From assembly GCF_002925905.1 (NCBI RefSeq), contig NZ_PRDB01000006.1, forward strand, positions 248,001 through 312,000: a stretch of DNA of 64,000 nucleotides, given 5' to 3'. This document shows, in pieces, positions 1 through 8,457 of the stretch. The position numbers and the translations under genes are program-made. The notes beneath the pieces are model-generated. The model was not told the origin of the DNA, ran no database searches, and saw only the letters and a program-made list of their open reading frames with translations. The first letter of the stretch is position 1; every line of letters starts with the position of its first letter. The stretch is from Klebsiella michiganensis (GTDB taxonomy: Bacteria > Pseudomonadota > Gammaproteobacteria > Enterobacterales > Enterobacteriaceae).

Positions 1-188
1 TCAATATGATTGCCGCCATGACCGCGACCTACGGCATCGGGCAAATCGTCGGCCCGCTGGTTGCCGGAACGCTGTATGACCGCAGCGGGTCGTTTAATCC
101 TTCGCTGAGCGCGGCCGCCATTGCGCTGCTGGCTGCCGCCGCGCTGGTGGCGGCAGGGGCGGGGCGAGCGTCAAAGGTCGGAAGCTGA
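1..188 (+). CDS. MFS transporter, C-terminal end (cut by window edge)
   Basis: Only the last ~62 residues are present; the reading frame is open to the left edge. The fragment has a motif typical of the penultimate helix of major facilitator transporters (TYGIGQIVGPLVAGTLYDRS) followed by an Ala/Leu-rich final membrane helix. This tail resembles the YbfB/YjiJ group of inner-membrane efflux permeases, but with so little sequence the subfamily is a guess. Its last 18 bases overlap the 3' end of the convergent LysR gene. Confidence 0.7.
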   Translation, partial: NMIAAMTATYGIGQIVGPLVAGTLYDRSGSFNPSLSAAAIALLAAAALVAAGAGRASKVGS

Positions 189-1007
189 TTCCAGAAGCTG
201 GCGCATTTTCTCGAGGGCGGGAGACGCGTAGCCTTTGCGCCAGATAAGCTGGGTGATCGCCTGGCCAACCGGCCGCAGCTGGCTGGCTTCGGGCAGCGTC
301 AGGGTATCGAGCACGCTCTGCGGCACGATACCGGCATAGCCGCCGGAGGCGACGCAGGCGAGCATCGCGTGATAGGAGCCGACGTCCTGGATCTCGCTCT
401 CCACCTCCTCTGATTGCGCCAGAAACGCTTCACCCATCGCCCGGTAGGTACAGCCCTGCGCAAAGGCGGCAAAGCGAAAGCGCTGTGGGTTGGCGGGAAG
501 CACCAGCAGCAGCTGTTCTTTAAAGATGGATACGTACTCCAGATCATCGGGCGGAGGCGTTCCCTGCGGCAGGCTCACCAGCGCGCAATCCAGCGCGGCG
601 TCCAGCACCTGTTGGGTCAGCTGACGGGTGGGCTGGGTTTTGAGGGTGAGCGTCACCTCCGGGCACAGCGCGCGAAACCGGGGAAGCAGCGGCGGCAGGC
701 GGCTTGCGGCGGTGGCGTCCATCGCCCCCATGCGTAAATTGCCGCCCGGCGTCGCCGGATGCAGCGCCTGTCTGGCCTCTTCGGCCAGGCTGAGGATTTT
801 CAGCGCGTAGCCCAAAAAATGTTCACCGGCGGGGGACAGCAGCATCCTTTTATTGCCGCGGGCAAACAGCTCCACGCCCAGCTCCTCTTCCAGTTGGTGA
901 ATGCGGGTGGTGATATTGGACTGGGCGCGCCCCAGCCGCTTTGCCGCGCGGGTGACGCTGCGCTCTTGCGCCACCGTTTTAAAAATCTCTAATGTGGTGT
1001 GGTTCAT
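171..1007 (-). CDS. LysR-family transcriptional regulator
   Basis: A 278-aa protein with the N-terminal winged helix-turn-helix of LysR regulators (recognition region around residues 18-37, SVTRAAKRLGRAQSNITTRI) and a C-terminal LysR substrate-binding fold. It is slightly short for the family (usually 290-310 aa). It is divergent from the nitronate monooxygenase gene across a 92-bp AT-rich gap, the classical arrangement for a LysR regulator and its target; it could instead control the convergent MFS gene. The effector is unknown. Confidence 0.9.
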   Translation of the reverse strand: MNHTTLEIFKTVAQERSVTRAAKRLGRAQSNITTRIHQLEEELGVELFARGNKRMLLSPAGEHFLGYALKILSLAEEARQALHPATPGGNLRMGAMDATAASRLPPLLPRFRALCPEVTLTLKTQPTRQLTQQVLDAALDCALVSLPQGTPPPDDLEYVSIFKEQLLLVLPANPQRFRFAAFAQGCTYRAMGEAFLAQSEEVESEIQDVGSYHAMLACVASGGYAGIVPQSVLDTLTLPEASQLRPVGQAITQLIWRKGYASPALEKMRQLLESASDL

Positions 1008-1099
1008 ATTTTTATTCTTAATTTGAAAATAATGTTGATCTTATCATCTCTAAAAGAGATTTTAATGGCCCGAACGCACAAATTTCAACAGGGCAAACC

Positions 1100-2146
1100 A
1101 TGAGCAACAGGCTTACGCAGCAGCTTGATATTGATTACCCCATTATTCAGGCGCCGATGGCCGGCGTGTCGACGCCGGAACTGGCGGCAGCGGTCAGCGG
1201 GGCCGGCGCGCTCGGCTCGCTGGGACTGGGCTCGTCAACCGTAGAGCAGGCTGAAACGCTGATTAACCGGACCCGGCGCTTAACCACCCGTCCGTTTAAC
1301 GTCAATCTGTTTTGCCACGCCCCGGCGGTAAGGGATCCGCAGCGTGAAGCCCGGTGGCTGGCGCGGCTGCGCCCGGAATTTGCGCGCTTTGGCAGCTTGC
1401 CGCCGGAGACGCTGGCGGAAATTTATCTGAGTTTTCAGCAGCAGCCGCGGATGGCTGAGCTGCTGCTCGACCTGACTCCGGCTGCGGTGAGCTTTCATTT
1501 TGGCGTGCCGGATCGTGAAACCCTTCGCCGATTGCGGGAAAAGGGGATCGTCACTCTGGCGAGCGCGACCAGCGTGGCAGAGGCGCTGCTGGCCGTAGAG
1601 CAGGGAATCGATATGGTGGTGGCGCAGGGCTACGAGGCCGGCGGCCATCGCGGCATCTTTGATCCGCTAGCGTCCGACGGGCAGATGAGCACCTTTACTC
1701 TGGTTCAGACGATAAGACGGCATACCGATATTCCGCTTATCGCCGCTGGCGGCGTGATGGACGGCGCGGGAATTAACAGCGTAATGAACCTGGGCGCAGA
1801 CGGGGCGCAGCTAGGGACGGCGTTTCTGCTGTGCCCTGAATCGTCCACGGATGGCGGATACCGTGAGGCCCTTAAAAGCGCGTCTGACGGGCAAACAGTT
1901 TTAACCTCAGCCATTTCCGGACGCCCGGCGAGATGTCTGGTTAACGGTTGGCGTGAAATAAACGATCCGCCGCTGATTCCGGCTTATCCCGTGGCCTACG
2001 ACGCCGGAAAGGCGCTGGCATCGGCGGCGAAAGCGCAGGGAGATCGTCAGTACGGTGCGCACTGGGCCGGGCAGGGAGTGAGCCTGATTCGCGAGCTGCC
2101 GGCAGCGGAGCTGATACGCACCCTGGCGCGCGAAAGCGGGTTTTAA
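1100..2146 (+). CDS. Nitronate monooxygenase (2-nitropropane dioxygenase family)
   Basis: A 348-aa cytosolic flavoenzyme of the FMN-binding TIM-barrel family that oxidises alkyl nitronates to carbonyl compounds and nitrite. Visible features are the N-terminal QAPMAGVSTPELAAAVS stretch, the GYEAGGHRG segment that holds the family's catalytic His, the AAGGVMDG phosphate-binding turn and LGADGAQLGTAFLL near the end of the barrel. Length fits the family. It is a monocistronic gene divergent from the LysR regulator. The true substrate could be a toxic nitro acid such as propionate-3-nitronate; the sequence does not settle it. Confidence 0.88.
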   Translation: MSNRLTQQLDIDYPIIQAPMAGVSTPELAAAVSGAGALGSLGLGSSTVEQAETLINRTRRLTTRPFNVNLFCHAPAVRDPQREARWLARLRPEFARFGSLPPETLAEIYLSFQQQPRMAELLLDLTPAAVSFHFGVPDRETLRRLREKGIVTLASATSVAEALLAVEQGIDMVVAQGYEAGGHRGIFDPLASDGQMSTFTLVQTIRRHTDIPLIAAGGVMDGAGINSVMNLGADGAQLGTAFLLCPESSTDGGYREALKSASDGQTVLTSAISGRPARCLVNGWREINDPPLIPAYPVAYDAGKALASAAKAQGDRQYGAHWAGQGVSLIRELPAAELIRTLARESGF

Positions 2147-2148
2147 TC

Positions 2149-2176
2149 GCGGATGGCGCGCGGCCATCCGCTTATT
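2149..2176. terminator. Hairpin between convergent genes
   Basis: The 9-bp arms GCGGATGGC (2149-2157) and GCCATCCGC (2163-2171) form a GC-rich hairpin followed by TTATT on the plus strand. It lies in the 31-bp gap between the ends of the nitronate monooxygenase and MetI-like genes and could terminate one or both. The short, imperfect U-tract makes it only a moderate candidate. Confidence 0.55.
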
Positions 2177-2177
2177 G

Positions 2178-2849
2178 TTAACGACGGTGGGCGAGGCCGC
2201 GGACCAGACGGTCGCCGGCCATCTGCACGCTCTGCACCAGCGCGACCAGAATGAGCACGGTACCGAACATCACCTCGTTATTGAAGCGCTGATAGCCGTA
2301 GCGAATGGCCAGATCGCCCAGTCCGCCGCCGCCAATCACGCCCGCCATCGAAGAGAAGCCGATCAGCATAACGATGGTCAGCGTGATGCCGGCCAGCAGC
2401 GTCGGCAGCGCTTCCGGCAGCAGCGATTTAAAGATCACGTGCCAGATATTGCCGCCCATCGATAAAATCGCCTCGATACGCCCGTAATCCACTTCATCCA
2501 GCGCGTTCTCCGTCAGCCGCGCAAAGAACGGAAAGGCGCCAATGGTGACCGGAACCACCGCGGCGGTACTGCCGAGGGTGGTGCCAATAATCAGCCGGGT
2601 GAACGGGATCAGCGCGATCAGCAGCACGATAAACGGCAGCGAACGACCAAAGTTGATAATCGCGCCCAGCACGGCGTTGAGCTTCGGCATCGGCGCCAGG
2701 CCGTTGCGGCGTGAAACAAACAGCAGCACGCCGGTCGGCAGCCCGAGCAGCACGGTAAACAGCGCCGCCAGGCCGACCATATAAACGGTATCTACCGTGC
2801 CCTGAAGCAGCAGCGGCCAGAGATCTTCCCAACTCATGCTACTCCGCAT
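2178..2849 (-). CDS. MetI-like ABC transporter permease
   Basis: About 223 aa of the methionine-uptake (MUT) family inner-membrane permeases, with roughly five membrane helices and the cytoplasmic coupling loop ([20 protein letters not shown] then LLPEALP) that docks on the ATPase. The start at 2849 is preceded by a strong GGGAGG with 5-nt spacing; an alternative ATG at 2837 overlaps the upstream stop as ATGA. An open frame reaching 2936 has no support as coding. Third gene of a MetQ-MetN-MetI-like set. It is a paralogue of the housekeeping metNIQ, so the substrate may be another sulfur compound. Confidence 0.88.
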   Translation of the reverse strand: MRSSMSWEDLWPLLLQGTVDTVYMVGLAALFTVLLGLPTGVLLFVSRRNGLAPMPKLNAVLGAIINFGRSLPFIVLLIALIPFTRLIIGTTLGSTAAVVPVTIGAFPFFARLTENALDEVDYGRIEAILSMGGNIWHVIFKSLLPEALPTLLAGITLTIVMLIGFSSMAGVIGGGGLGDLAIRYGYQRFNNEVMFGTVLILVALVQSVQMAGDRLVRGLAHRR

Positions 2850-3625
2850 AATGGCCTCCCGTGAAAACCGTGGCGAGCGAGGAAATCCCGCTCTGCCTGA
2901 GGATCGTGCAGCAGCGACTGCCGTAGCCGCGACCATGGCGCCACCAGCAAATCGGCAATTCTGCCGCTTTCAATAATCTCCCCGTGCTCCAGCAGCGCCG
3001 CGTGGTCGCAGAGGGTTTTCACCACTTCCAGCTCATGGGTGATCAGCACGATGGTGAGGTTCAGCTTTTGGTTGATATCCGCCAGCAGGCTGAGCACCGA
3101 GGCCGTGGTCTCGGGGTCGAGGGCGCTGGTGGCCTCATCGCACAGCAGCACATCCGGCCGCGCGGCCAGCGCGCGGGCGATCCCCACGCGCTGTTTTTGC
3201 CCGCCGGAAAGCTGTGACGGAAAGGCGGCGGCTTTATCCGCCAGCCCGACCAGTTCCAGCAGCTCCGCCACCCGCGCCTGGCGGGCGGCTTTCGGCACTT
3301 TGGCTATCTCCAGCGGCACCGCGACATTGTCGGCGACGCTGCGGGCGTGAAGTAAATTAAAGTGCTGGAAGATCATGCCGGTACGCAGCCGGTACTCGCG
3401 CAGCGCGGTTTTATCCATCCGGGTAATATCGTTCCCGTTCACAATAATGCGGCCCGACGTGGGCCGCTCCAGCAGATTCAGGCAGCGTATCAGCGTACTT
3501 TTGCCTGCACCGCTGCGGCCGAGGATGCCGTAAACGGCTCCTCTCGGCACCTGCAGAGAGACATCGTTTAGTGCCGGTCGGCCTGTTCCGGCATAGGTTT
3601 TACTCAGCCCGACAATCTCAATCAT
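2834..3625 (-). CDS. MetN-like ABC transporter ATP-binding protein lacking the regulatory domain
   Basis: A 263-aa nucleotide-binding subunit with Walker A at residues 36-43 (GRSGAGKS), Q-loop FQHFNLL, signature LSGGQ (138-142), Walker B ending in DE (157-163) and H-loop THELEVVK. It energises import by the neighbouring permease. Housekeeping MetN is ~343 aa with a C-terminal domain that binds methionine and inhibits transport; this protein stops soon after the ATPase core, so that feedback is probably absent. The start overlaps the upstream MetQ-like gene and its stop overlaps the permease start, indicating translational coupling. Confidence 0.9.
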   Translation of the reverse strand: MIEIVGLSKTYAGTGRPALNDVSLQVPRGAVYGILGRSGAGKSTLIRCLNLLERPTSGRIIVNGNDITRMDKTALREYRLRTGMIFQHFNLLHARSVADNVAVPLEIAKVPKAARQARVAELLELVGLADKAAAFPSQLSGGQKQRVGIARALAARPDVLLCDEATSALDPETTASVLSLLADINQKLNLTIVLITHELEVVKTLCDHAALLEHGEIIESGRIADLLVAPWSRLRQSLLHDPQAERDFLARHGFHGRPLCGVA

Positions 3626-4431
3626 GACTGAGGAGCTACCGGGATCACCGAGCCGTTATACTGCTTACGAATAAATTCGGCGACCTGCGGCGAGGTGAGG
3701 TCTTTGGCCAGCGCCTTGATGCGCGGATCGTTCGCCAGCGCCGGCGTTGTCACCAGAATGTTGGCGTACGGGTTGTTGGTCGCGCTCTCCAGACCCAGCG
3801 CGTCTTTGGCCGGCACCAGCCCGGCTTCCAGCGCGTAGTTGCCGTTTATCACCGCCAGGTCAACGTCATCCAGCGACCGCGGGATCTGCGGTGATTCAAT
3901 CTCAAGGATTTTCAGGTGCTTCGGGTTTTCCACGATATCTTTCGGCGTCGCCAGGGTGGTCGCCGGGTCGGTAAATTTTGCCGCCAGCTTAATCAAACCC
4001 TGATTTTGCAGCAGGAACAGCGCGCGGCTCAGGTTAGTGGTGTTATTCGGTACCGCCACGGTGGCGTTCTCGGGCAGCGATTTAAAATCTTTATGCTTGC
4101 GAGAATAGATCCCCAGCGGCTCAATATGGACGGTCGCCGCGACGGCGAAGGTTTTGCCCAGCGCTTTCTCCTGATCTTTCAGATAGGGGACGTGCTGGAA
4201 GTAGTTGGCATCGACATCGCCGTTGGCCAGCAGTTCGTTGGCGTTAACGCCGCTGGTGAGTTCGACGATTTTCAGGTCGAGGCTGGGATCGATCTTCTTA
4301 ATGTAGTTAAGGATCTCGGCGTGCGGCACCGGGTCCGCGGCGACGCGTAGCGCGGCGGCCTGGGCGGAACTCCATGCCAGAGAGAGAGACAGTGCAACCC
4401 CTGCCAGTTTAAATGCGGCATATTTCATCAT
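3622..4431 (-). CDS. MetQ-like substrate-binding protein
   Basis: About 269 aa of the NlpA/MetQ family of periplasmic binding proteins. A Sec signal peptide is evident ([20 protein letters not shown], cleavage near AQA-A). There is no lipobox Cys, unlike E. coli MetQ, so this one is probably soluble. Family landmarks include the [18 protein letters not shown] segment. The start is supported by AAGGA 5 nt upstream of the first ATG of an ATG-ATG pair. It is first of the three transport genes; an ERIC element separates it from the upstream oxygenase gene. Confidence 0.9.
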   Translation of the reverse strand: MMKYAAFKLAGVALSLSLAWSSAQAAALRVAADPVPHAEILNYIKKIDPSLDLKIVELTSGVNANELLANGDVDANYFQHVPYLKDQEKALGKTFAVAATVHIEPLGIYSRKHKDFKSLPENATVAVPNNTTNLSRALFLLQNQGLIKLAAKFTDPATTLATPKDIVENPKHLKILEIESPQIPRSLDDVDLAVINGNYALEAGLVPAKDALGLESATNNPYANILVTTPALANDPRIKALAKDLTSPQVAEFIRKQYNGSVIPVAPQS

Positions 4432-4458
4432 CTTATTCCTTGTATTGTTGTTATGTTT

Positions 4459-4583
4459 ATACCCGTCATACTTCAAATTGCATGCGCGTTGGCTGCGCGC
4501 GCTCACCCGAATCACTTACCAGAGTAAGCGCATCGGGATTCACTGACTTGCCGCCTGCCTGCAACCCGAATTATTTAGGGTCT
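4459..4583. repeat. ERIC element (enterobacterial repetitive intergenic consensus)
   Basis: About 125 bp with the hallmarks of ERIC: outer arms ATACCCGTCAT and TTATTTAGGGT, and the conserved core CTCACCCGAATCACTTAC followed by GTAAGC and GGGATTCAC. It lies between the oxygenase stop codon (which touches its edge) and the MetQ-like gene, so a read-through transcript would carry it as a long imperfect hairpin. ERIC elements are non-coding and can affect mRNA stability. Confidence 0.9.
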
Positions 4584-5610
4584 ACACGATCAATTGCTCG
4601 GCGCGTTCGCGAAAAACATCCTGGTAGTAGCGCTCGGCGACATCAGGATGCGAACGCAGACGCCCTTTCAGGTAATTCCAGCCCACCTCGCGCAGCAGCG
4701 GGTTTTGCGGGTCGCTATCCGGTCCGAGGGCTTCGCGGGCCAGCTCGTCGGGCAGCGTGTAGACGGGGACCACGGCATCCAGCTGGGCGCCGAGGAAGAA
4801 AGCGATCGACAGCCGCTGCTGGTCGGCAGGCGGCGAAACGACCCGGTGCACGGTTGCCCGCAGATAGCCGTTGGTTGCCAGCTCCAGCAGCTCGCCGATA
4901 TTCACCACAAAGCTGCCCGCCAGCGGGGTCGCGTCAATCCAGCGGTCAGGGGAGACTTCGACCTGCAATCCTTTCTGCTCATCCTGCAGAAGGAAGCTGA
5001 GGAAGCCGGAGTCCTTATGCGCGCCAACGCCCTGGGCGCTCTGGGTCTCCTGCTGGCCGGGATAGCGGATCAGCTTGATATGTTCATTGGGCTTATCGCC
5101 ATACAGGCCATCGAAGGCATCCAGCGGCAGGCGCAGCGCTTCGGCGAAGGCGCGCAGCAGGGTGATCCCAACCTGGGTCATTTCCCGTTGCCAGGTCAGT
5201 AATGTGGGTTTGAGCGAGGGCAACGCCTCTGGCCAGAGATTCGGCCCCTGCAGGCGCTGCCAGCGCGGCGCGCGTTCGCTAAGCTGCAAGGCCGGGCGCT
5301 CGGCGCCGATATCGAACTGCTCGCGCCAGTCGGGTTGACCGCGGGTTAACTCAGAAGCGGCGCGGTTGTAGCCGCGAAAATGCGGAGAGTGAATCATTGC
5401 CACCCTCTGCTTTTGATCGTCGGGCAGGGCAAAAAAGGCGCGGGATTGCTGCTGCACGGCCTGCTGCAGCGACTCATCGACGCCGTGGTTGATCAGATAA
5501 AAGAAACCGATATCGCGGGCGGCGTGGCGCAGGTCGGCGAGAAACGCCGCTTTTTCAGCGGGGTCCGCGTAGCGGGCCAGATCCAGTATCGGTAAGGTTG
5601 TCGCGTTCAT
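4582..5610 (-). CDS. Fe(II)/2-oxoglutarate-dependent oxygenase (isopenicillin N synthase-like)
   Basis: A 342-aa cytosolic oxygenase with the DIOX_N and 2OG-FeII_Oxy domains. The iron ligands are visible as H198-x-D200 (GAHKDSG) and H255 (ATVHRVVSP), and the 2-oxoglutarate salt bridge as R266-x-S268 (RLS). It is upstream of a MetQNI-like importer, so a plausible role is oxidative release of sulfur or nitrogen from the imported compound; that is inference. A GGAGA ribosome site lies 5 nt from the ATG, inside an overlapping Cys-rich leader ORF, which suggests translation-linked control. Confidence 0.88.
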   Translation of the reverse strand: MNATTLPILDLARYADPAEKAAFLADLRHAARDIGFFYLINHGVDESLQQAVQQQSRAFFALPDDQKQRVAMIHSPHFRGYNRAASELTRGQPDWREQFDIGAERPALQLSERAPRWQRLQGPNLWPEALPSLKPTLLTWQREMTQVGITLLRAFAEALRLPLDAFDGLYGDKPNEHIKLIRYPGQQETQSAQGVGAHKDSGFLSFLLQDEQKGLQVEVSPDRWIDATPLAGSFVVNIGELLELATNGYLRATVHRVVSPPADQQRLSIAFFLGAQLDAVVPVYTLPDELAREALGPDSDPQNPLLREVGWNYLKGRLRSHPDVAERYYQDVFRERAEQLIV

Positions 5611-5683
5611 TGTGTTCTCCGAAGGCGGTATTCAGGTGTTTTCGTCGATTCAGATTCAGGGTTCGGGGACAACAACAGCGCAT
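5555..5683 (-). CDS. Putative Cys-codon leader peptide (42 aa)
   Basis: A short ORF beginning Met-Arg-Cys-Cys-Cys-Pro, with three consecutive TGT codons at residues 3-5. It has a strong Shine-Dalgarno (TGAGGAA, 6 nt from ATG), better than that of the gene it precedes. It runs through the intergenic region and overlaps the first ~56 bases of the oxygenase gene in another frame. Short ORFs with runs of Cys codons act as cysteine-responsive leaders in mycobacteria; here the downstream genes look sulfur-related. The coding potential of the rest of the peptide is low, which fits a regulatory leader. Confidence 0.55.
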   Translation of the reverse strand: MRCCCPRTLNLNRRKHLNTAFGEHNERDNLTDTGSGPLRGPR

Positions 5684-5881
5684 GATCGATTCCTCAGTCG
5701 GGTGGTTGAAGCCAGCTTGCCTTAAGCGAAAATAATCAACCAATAACGTTCTTTTCTAATTTATGACCGTGGAGGGTTCTGTGCTTTTGCGAATTTTGGA
5801 TAAGGGGGAGGCGGGGCTGTTGCGATTGGCGTCGGGAGCCAGTATGGTGAGCGAAATTTTTAATTCAGGTAAAGAGACGCA

Positions 5882-6157
5882 ATGCAGCACCCAAACGATC
5901 CTCTGCACGGCATCACGCTGGAAGCGCTGTTAAACGCGCTGGTCGCGCAATATGGCTGGGCCGAACTGGCGAAACGCATCAACATCAACTGCTTTAAAAG
6001 CGAGCCGAGTATTAAGTCGAGCCTGAAGTTTTTACGCCGCACGCCGTGGGCGCGTAAAGAAGTGGAAGCGTTGTATATCGATTCGTTGTCCGATACCGAT
6101 ACGGCAAAAGCGGAAGCGCCGGCGGATAATCCGTGGGCACACTGGCAGAAAAAGTAA
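5882..6157 (+). CDS. VF530-family DNA-binding protein
   Basis: A 91-aa cytosolic protein matching the small VF530 family (core [20 protein letters not shown] then [20 protein letters not shown]), a compact helical fold reported to bind DNA. The C-terminal ~20 residues are a variable acidic tail. It is monocistronic with its own upstream region, divergent from the oxygenase leader. The biological role of the family is not established. Confidence 0.88.
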   Translation: MQHPNDPLHGITLEALLNALVAQYGWAELAKRININCFKSEPSIKSSLKFLRRTPWARKEVEALYIDSLSDTDTAKAEAPADNPWAHWQKK

Positions 6158-6198
6158 GGCGCGCAGCGGATAATTCCGCGCGCGCCCTGTGCTGTGTG

Positions 6199-6387
6199 TT
6201 ACTGAAGATTGCCTGCAGTCAGGCTCTCTTTATCAAAGGCATGGCTGACATCAATATGATTCTGATGCACGGACGTGTCGATATTTGAACCTGCCTCCGG
6301 ACGCGCAAAGCTATTCTCTGCGGCCATCGCCCCGGACGAAAGTGTAGCGGCTAACAGCAGTGCGGTGACTACGCCGATATTTTTCAT
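6199..6387 (-). CDS. Small exported protein, unknown function
   Basis: A 62-aa protein with a clear signal peptide (MKNIGVVTALLLAATLSSGA, cleavage near AMA-A) and a ~40-residue polar mature part rich in Asn, Asp, Ser and His. AAGGAA precedes the start. The next gene upstream on this strand encodes another small exported protein. I do not recognise a family; a periplasmic stress-related peptide is a guess from context only. Confidence 0.7.
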   Translation of the reverse strand: MKNIGVVTALLLAATLSSGAMAAENSFARPEAGSNIDTSVHQNHIDVSHAFDKESLTAGNLQ

Positions 6388-6458
6388 ATTCTGTTCCTTA
6401 TTTCATCGTGTTGTCGCTGTCGCCTGTGTCTTCCGGCGGCCCGGCAATGTTGTCGATT

Positions 6459-6668
6459 TTATTTAGTCAGCTCAGCGGTCATATGCACGCGGTTATTGAA
6501 CTGAGCGCTGGTGATTTTGTAAGAGGCGCCTTGCTCTGCGGCCTGAGCGGCAATTTTGGCTTCTGCGCGGTCCAGTGTGGAAGCGCTGGCGCTGATGCTC
6601 TGCGCAAAAGTACCGAAAGAGATCATAGAGAGTGCGGCAACTGCAACGAAAGTTTTGATGGATTTCAT
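6459..6668 (-). CDS. YdgH/BhsA/McbA-like (DUF1471) periplasmic protein
   Basis: A 69-aa protein with signal peptide (MKSIKTFVAVAALSMISFGT, cleavage after TFA) and a short DUF1471-type mature domain in which an AEAKIAAQAAEQGASYKITS segment precedes a C-terminal beta strand. Members of this enterobacterial family are small periplasmic or surface proteins induced by stress and affecting biofilm. AAGGAA precedes the start. Shorter than BhsA (85 aa) but of the usual size for the smallest members. Confidence 0.85.
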   Translation of the reverse strand: MKSIKTFVAVAALSMISFGTFAQSISASASTLDRAEAKIAAQAAEQGASYKITSAQFNNRVHMTAELTK

Positions 6669-7000
6669 GGTCGTATTCCTTAAGCATTTTGTCAGTGTTG
6701 GAGCGTTGTTGCCCCGATGTGATAAATAATAGTCCGACGAAGCGATGATTAAAATCGAAACAATTTGCTCTCATTGTTCAATAAATTTGAATGAAAATAT
6801 CGGTTACCGCAATCCTGTTTTGCAAATAAGGTTTGATTACAATCAAGCCTCATTGTCATAACAAATATATAAAAAGTTATTTTTTGACTTTCGATAGATG
6901 ATTTTCTTGTTTGCTATCATCTGAACGGCGGCAATATAGTTTTTGTACAGCAATAAATGCCGATGTGCGGCAAATAAACATTATTCACGAATATCTCATT
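6669..7000. other. AT-rich intergenic region with divergent promoters
   Basis: 332 bp, much richer in A+T than the flanking genes, between the DUF1471 gene and the ABC operon. It should hold the promoters of both. One rightward candidate is listed separately; no confident operator was identified. Confidence 0.5.
6911..6940 (+). promoter_or_regulatory. Candidate sigma-70 promoter of the amino-acid ABC operon
   Basis: A -35-like TTGCTA (6911-6916) and a -10-like TATAGT (6935-6940) are separated by 18 bp, about 60 bp before the ATPase start codon. The match is reasonable but found by eye in AT-rich DNA. Confidence 0.4.
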
Positions 7001-7741
7001 ATGATAACGCTCAATAAGATCAGTAAAAGCTTCTCCGGTGAAAGAGTGCTAAAAGAGGTATCTCTCAGCATTCATTCCGGCGAGATTATTTGCATTATTG
7101 GCCCCAGCGGCTCGGGGAAAACCACGCTATTACGTACGCTTAATTTCTTAGAGCCTGCCGATAGCGGGCAAATAAGAATAGATGATGTGGCGCTGGATTG
7201 CGCAAAAGCGGGAAAAAAGGAGATTGAAAAACTACGGTCAAAAACCGCTATGGTTTTTCAATCGTGGAATCTTTTTCATAACCTCACCGCACTGCAAAAT
7301 ATTACCGAAGGACTGATATACGCTAAAAAACGCCCGCGGCAGGAGGCGCAGGCTATTGCTGAACGACTCTTAAAGCAGGTGGGGTTGCTGCATAAAAAAG
7401 ACCACTATCCGCACAGTCTCTCCGGCGGCCAAAAGCAGCGTATCGGTATTGCGCGTGCGCTGGCCATTGACCCCGCCGTTCTGCTGCTGGATGAGCCGAC
7501 CTCAGCCCTGGATCCGGAAAAAGTCGGTGAAGTGCTGGAGCTTATTCAGACCATTGCCGCCGCGGGCCAGACGATGATCATCGTGACCCACGAAATGGCG
7601 TTCGCCCGTCAGGTCGCTTCCCGGGTGGTATTTATGGAAAACGGCGAAATCGTTGAACAGGGCCCGGCGGAACAGATATTTGGCGCGGCGCAGCAGGGCC
7701 GAACCCGGGCGTTTCTTGCGCAACTGCACTATCATGCCTGA
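7001..7741 (+). CDS. Polar amino acid-type ABC transporter ATP-binding protein
   Basis: A 246-aa ATPase of the GlnQ/HisP group with Walker A at residues 34-41 (GPSGSGKT), Q-loop FQSWNLF, signature LSGGQ (140-144), Walker B LLLDEPTSALD and H-loop THEMAFAR. The start at 7001 is where homology begins; the open frame extends to 6911 but that part covers the promoter. No good Shine-Dalgarno is seen. First gene of a seven-gene rightward operon, five bases before the first permease gene. The catabolic genes downstream point to an unusual amino acid substrate. Confidence 0.9.
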   Translation: MITLNKISKSFSGERVLKEVSLSIHSGEIICIIGPSGSGKTTLLRTLNFLEPADSGQIRIDDVALDCAKAGKKEIEKLRSKTAMVFQSWNLFHNLTALQNITEGLIYAKKRPRQEAQAIAERLLKQVGLLHKKDHYPHSLSGGQKQRIGIARALAIDPAVLLLDEPTSALDPEKVGEVLELIQTIAAAGQTMIIVTHEMAFARQVASRVVFMENGEIVEQGPAEQIFGAAQQGRTRAFLAQLHYHA

Positions 7742-7746
7742 GGCTG

Positions 7747-8448
7747 ATGATGAACAATAACCCGCTGTTTAGCTGGCAGGATATCGCCGGAATAGTGCCG
7801 AAGCTGCTGGAAAATTTACCCGTGACTCTCGGCATAACGCTGGCATCGCTGCTGCTTGGTTTAACGATCGCGCTGCTGATTGTGCTGCTGCAGTTTAGCC
7901 GCTTTAGGCCGCTCAGCGCGGCGGCAAATGGGTATACCGACATTCTGCGCGGCGCGCCTCTGGCGCTGCTGATCCTGCTGTTTTTCTTCGGCGGCAAATT
8001 AATTTTGACCGCGCTGGCGCTGCCGCCGCTGTGGATTAGCGATACCACCTTTGCGGTGCTGTCTATTTCGGTCAGCATCAGTCCCTACTTTGCAGAAATG
8101 ATGCGTTCAGCGTGGCGCGCGGTGGATAGTGGCCAGAAAGAGGCCATTATCAGCCTGAATATTCCCTGGCATCAGGGAATACGGCGGATTATTTTCCCCC
8201 AAGGGCTTATTATTGCTATTCCCGTCTTTGGCAATCTTTTAATTAATCTCGTGAAAATGACCTCGCTGGTCAATATTATTGGTATTGTGGATGTTTTTGG
8301 GCGGGCACAAAAGATTTCGCAAAATAGCTACGGGGCGAAACAAGTCGCGGCATTTATTAGCGTTATTATCGTCTACTGGGTGCTGAATAGTATTATTCTC
8401 TATTTTACCACTCGTATTGAAAAGAAATATCAGTTCCTGCTGGAGTGA
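7747..8448 (+). CDS. Amino acid ABC transporter permease 1
   Basis: A 233-aa inner-membrane protein of the HisM/GlnP type with the DILRGAPLALLILLFFFGGK segment after the second helix and the permease-ATPase coupling loop EAIISLNIPWHQGIRRIIFP near residue 140. About five membrane helices. Two ATGs lie side by side at the start (7747 and 7750). It should form a heterodimer with the next gene product. Confidence 0.9.
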   Translation: MMNNNPLFSWQDIAGIVPKLLENLPVTLGITLASLLLGLTIALLIVLLQFSRFRPLSAAANGYTDILRGAPLALLILLFFFGGKLILTALALPPLWISDTTFAVLSISVSISPYFAEMMRSAWRAVDSGQKEAIISLNIPWHQGIRRIIFPQGLIIAIPVFGNLLINLVKMTSLVNIIGIVDVFGRAQKISQNSYGAKQVAAFISVIIVYWVLNSIILYFTTRIEKKYQFLLE

Positions 8449-8457
8449 TAAATTAAC

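Noticed and set aside
2850-2936. N-terminal extension of the MetI-like permease
   Set aside because: Lies within the ATPase gene and has no membrane-protein character; starts at 2849 or 2837 are better placed.
5638-5670. Classical attenuator terminator in the Cys leader
   Set aside because: No GC-rich hairpin with a U-tract was found between the Cys codons and the oxygenase start; control by translation coupling is more likely.
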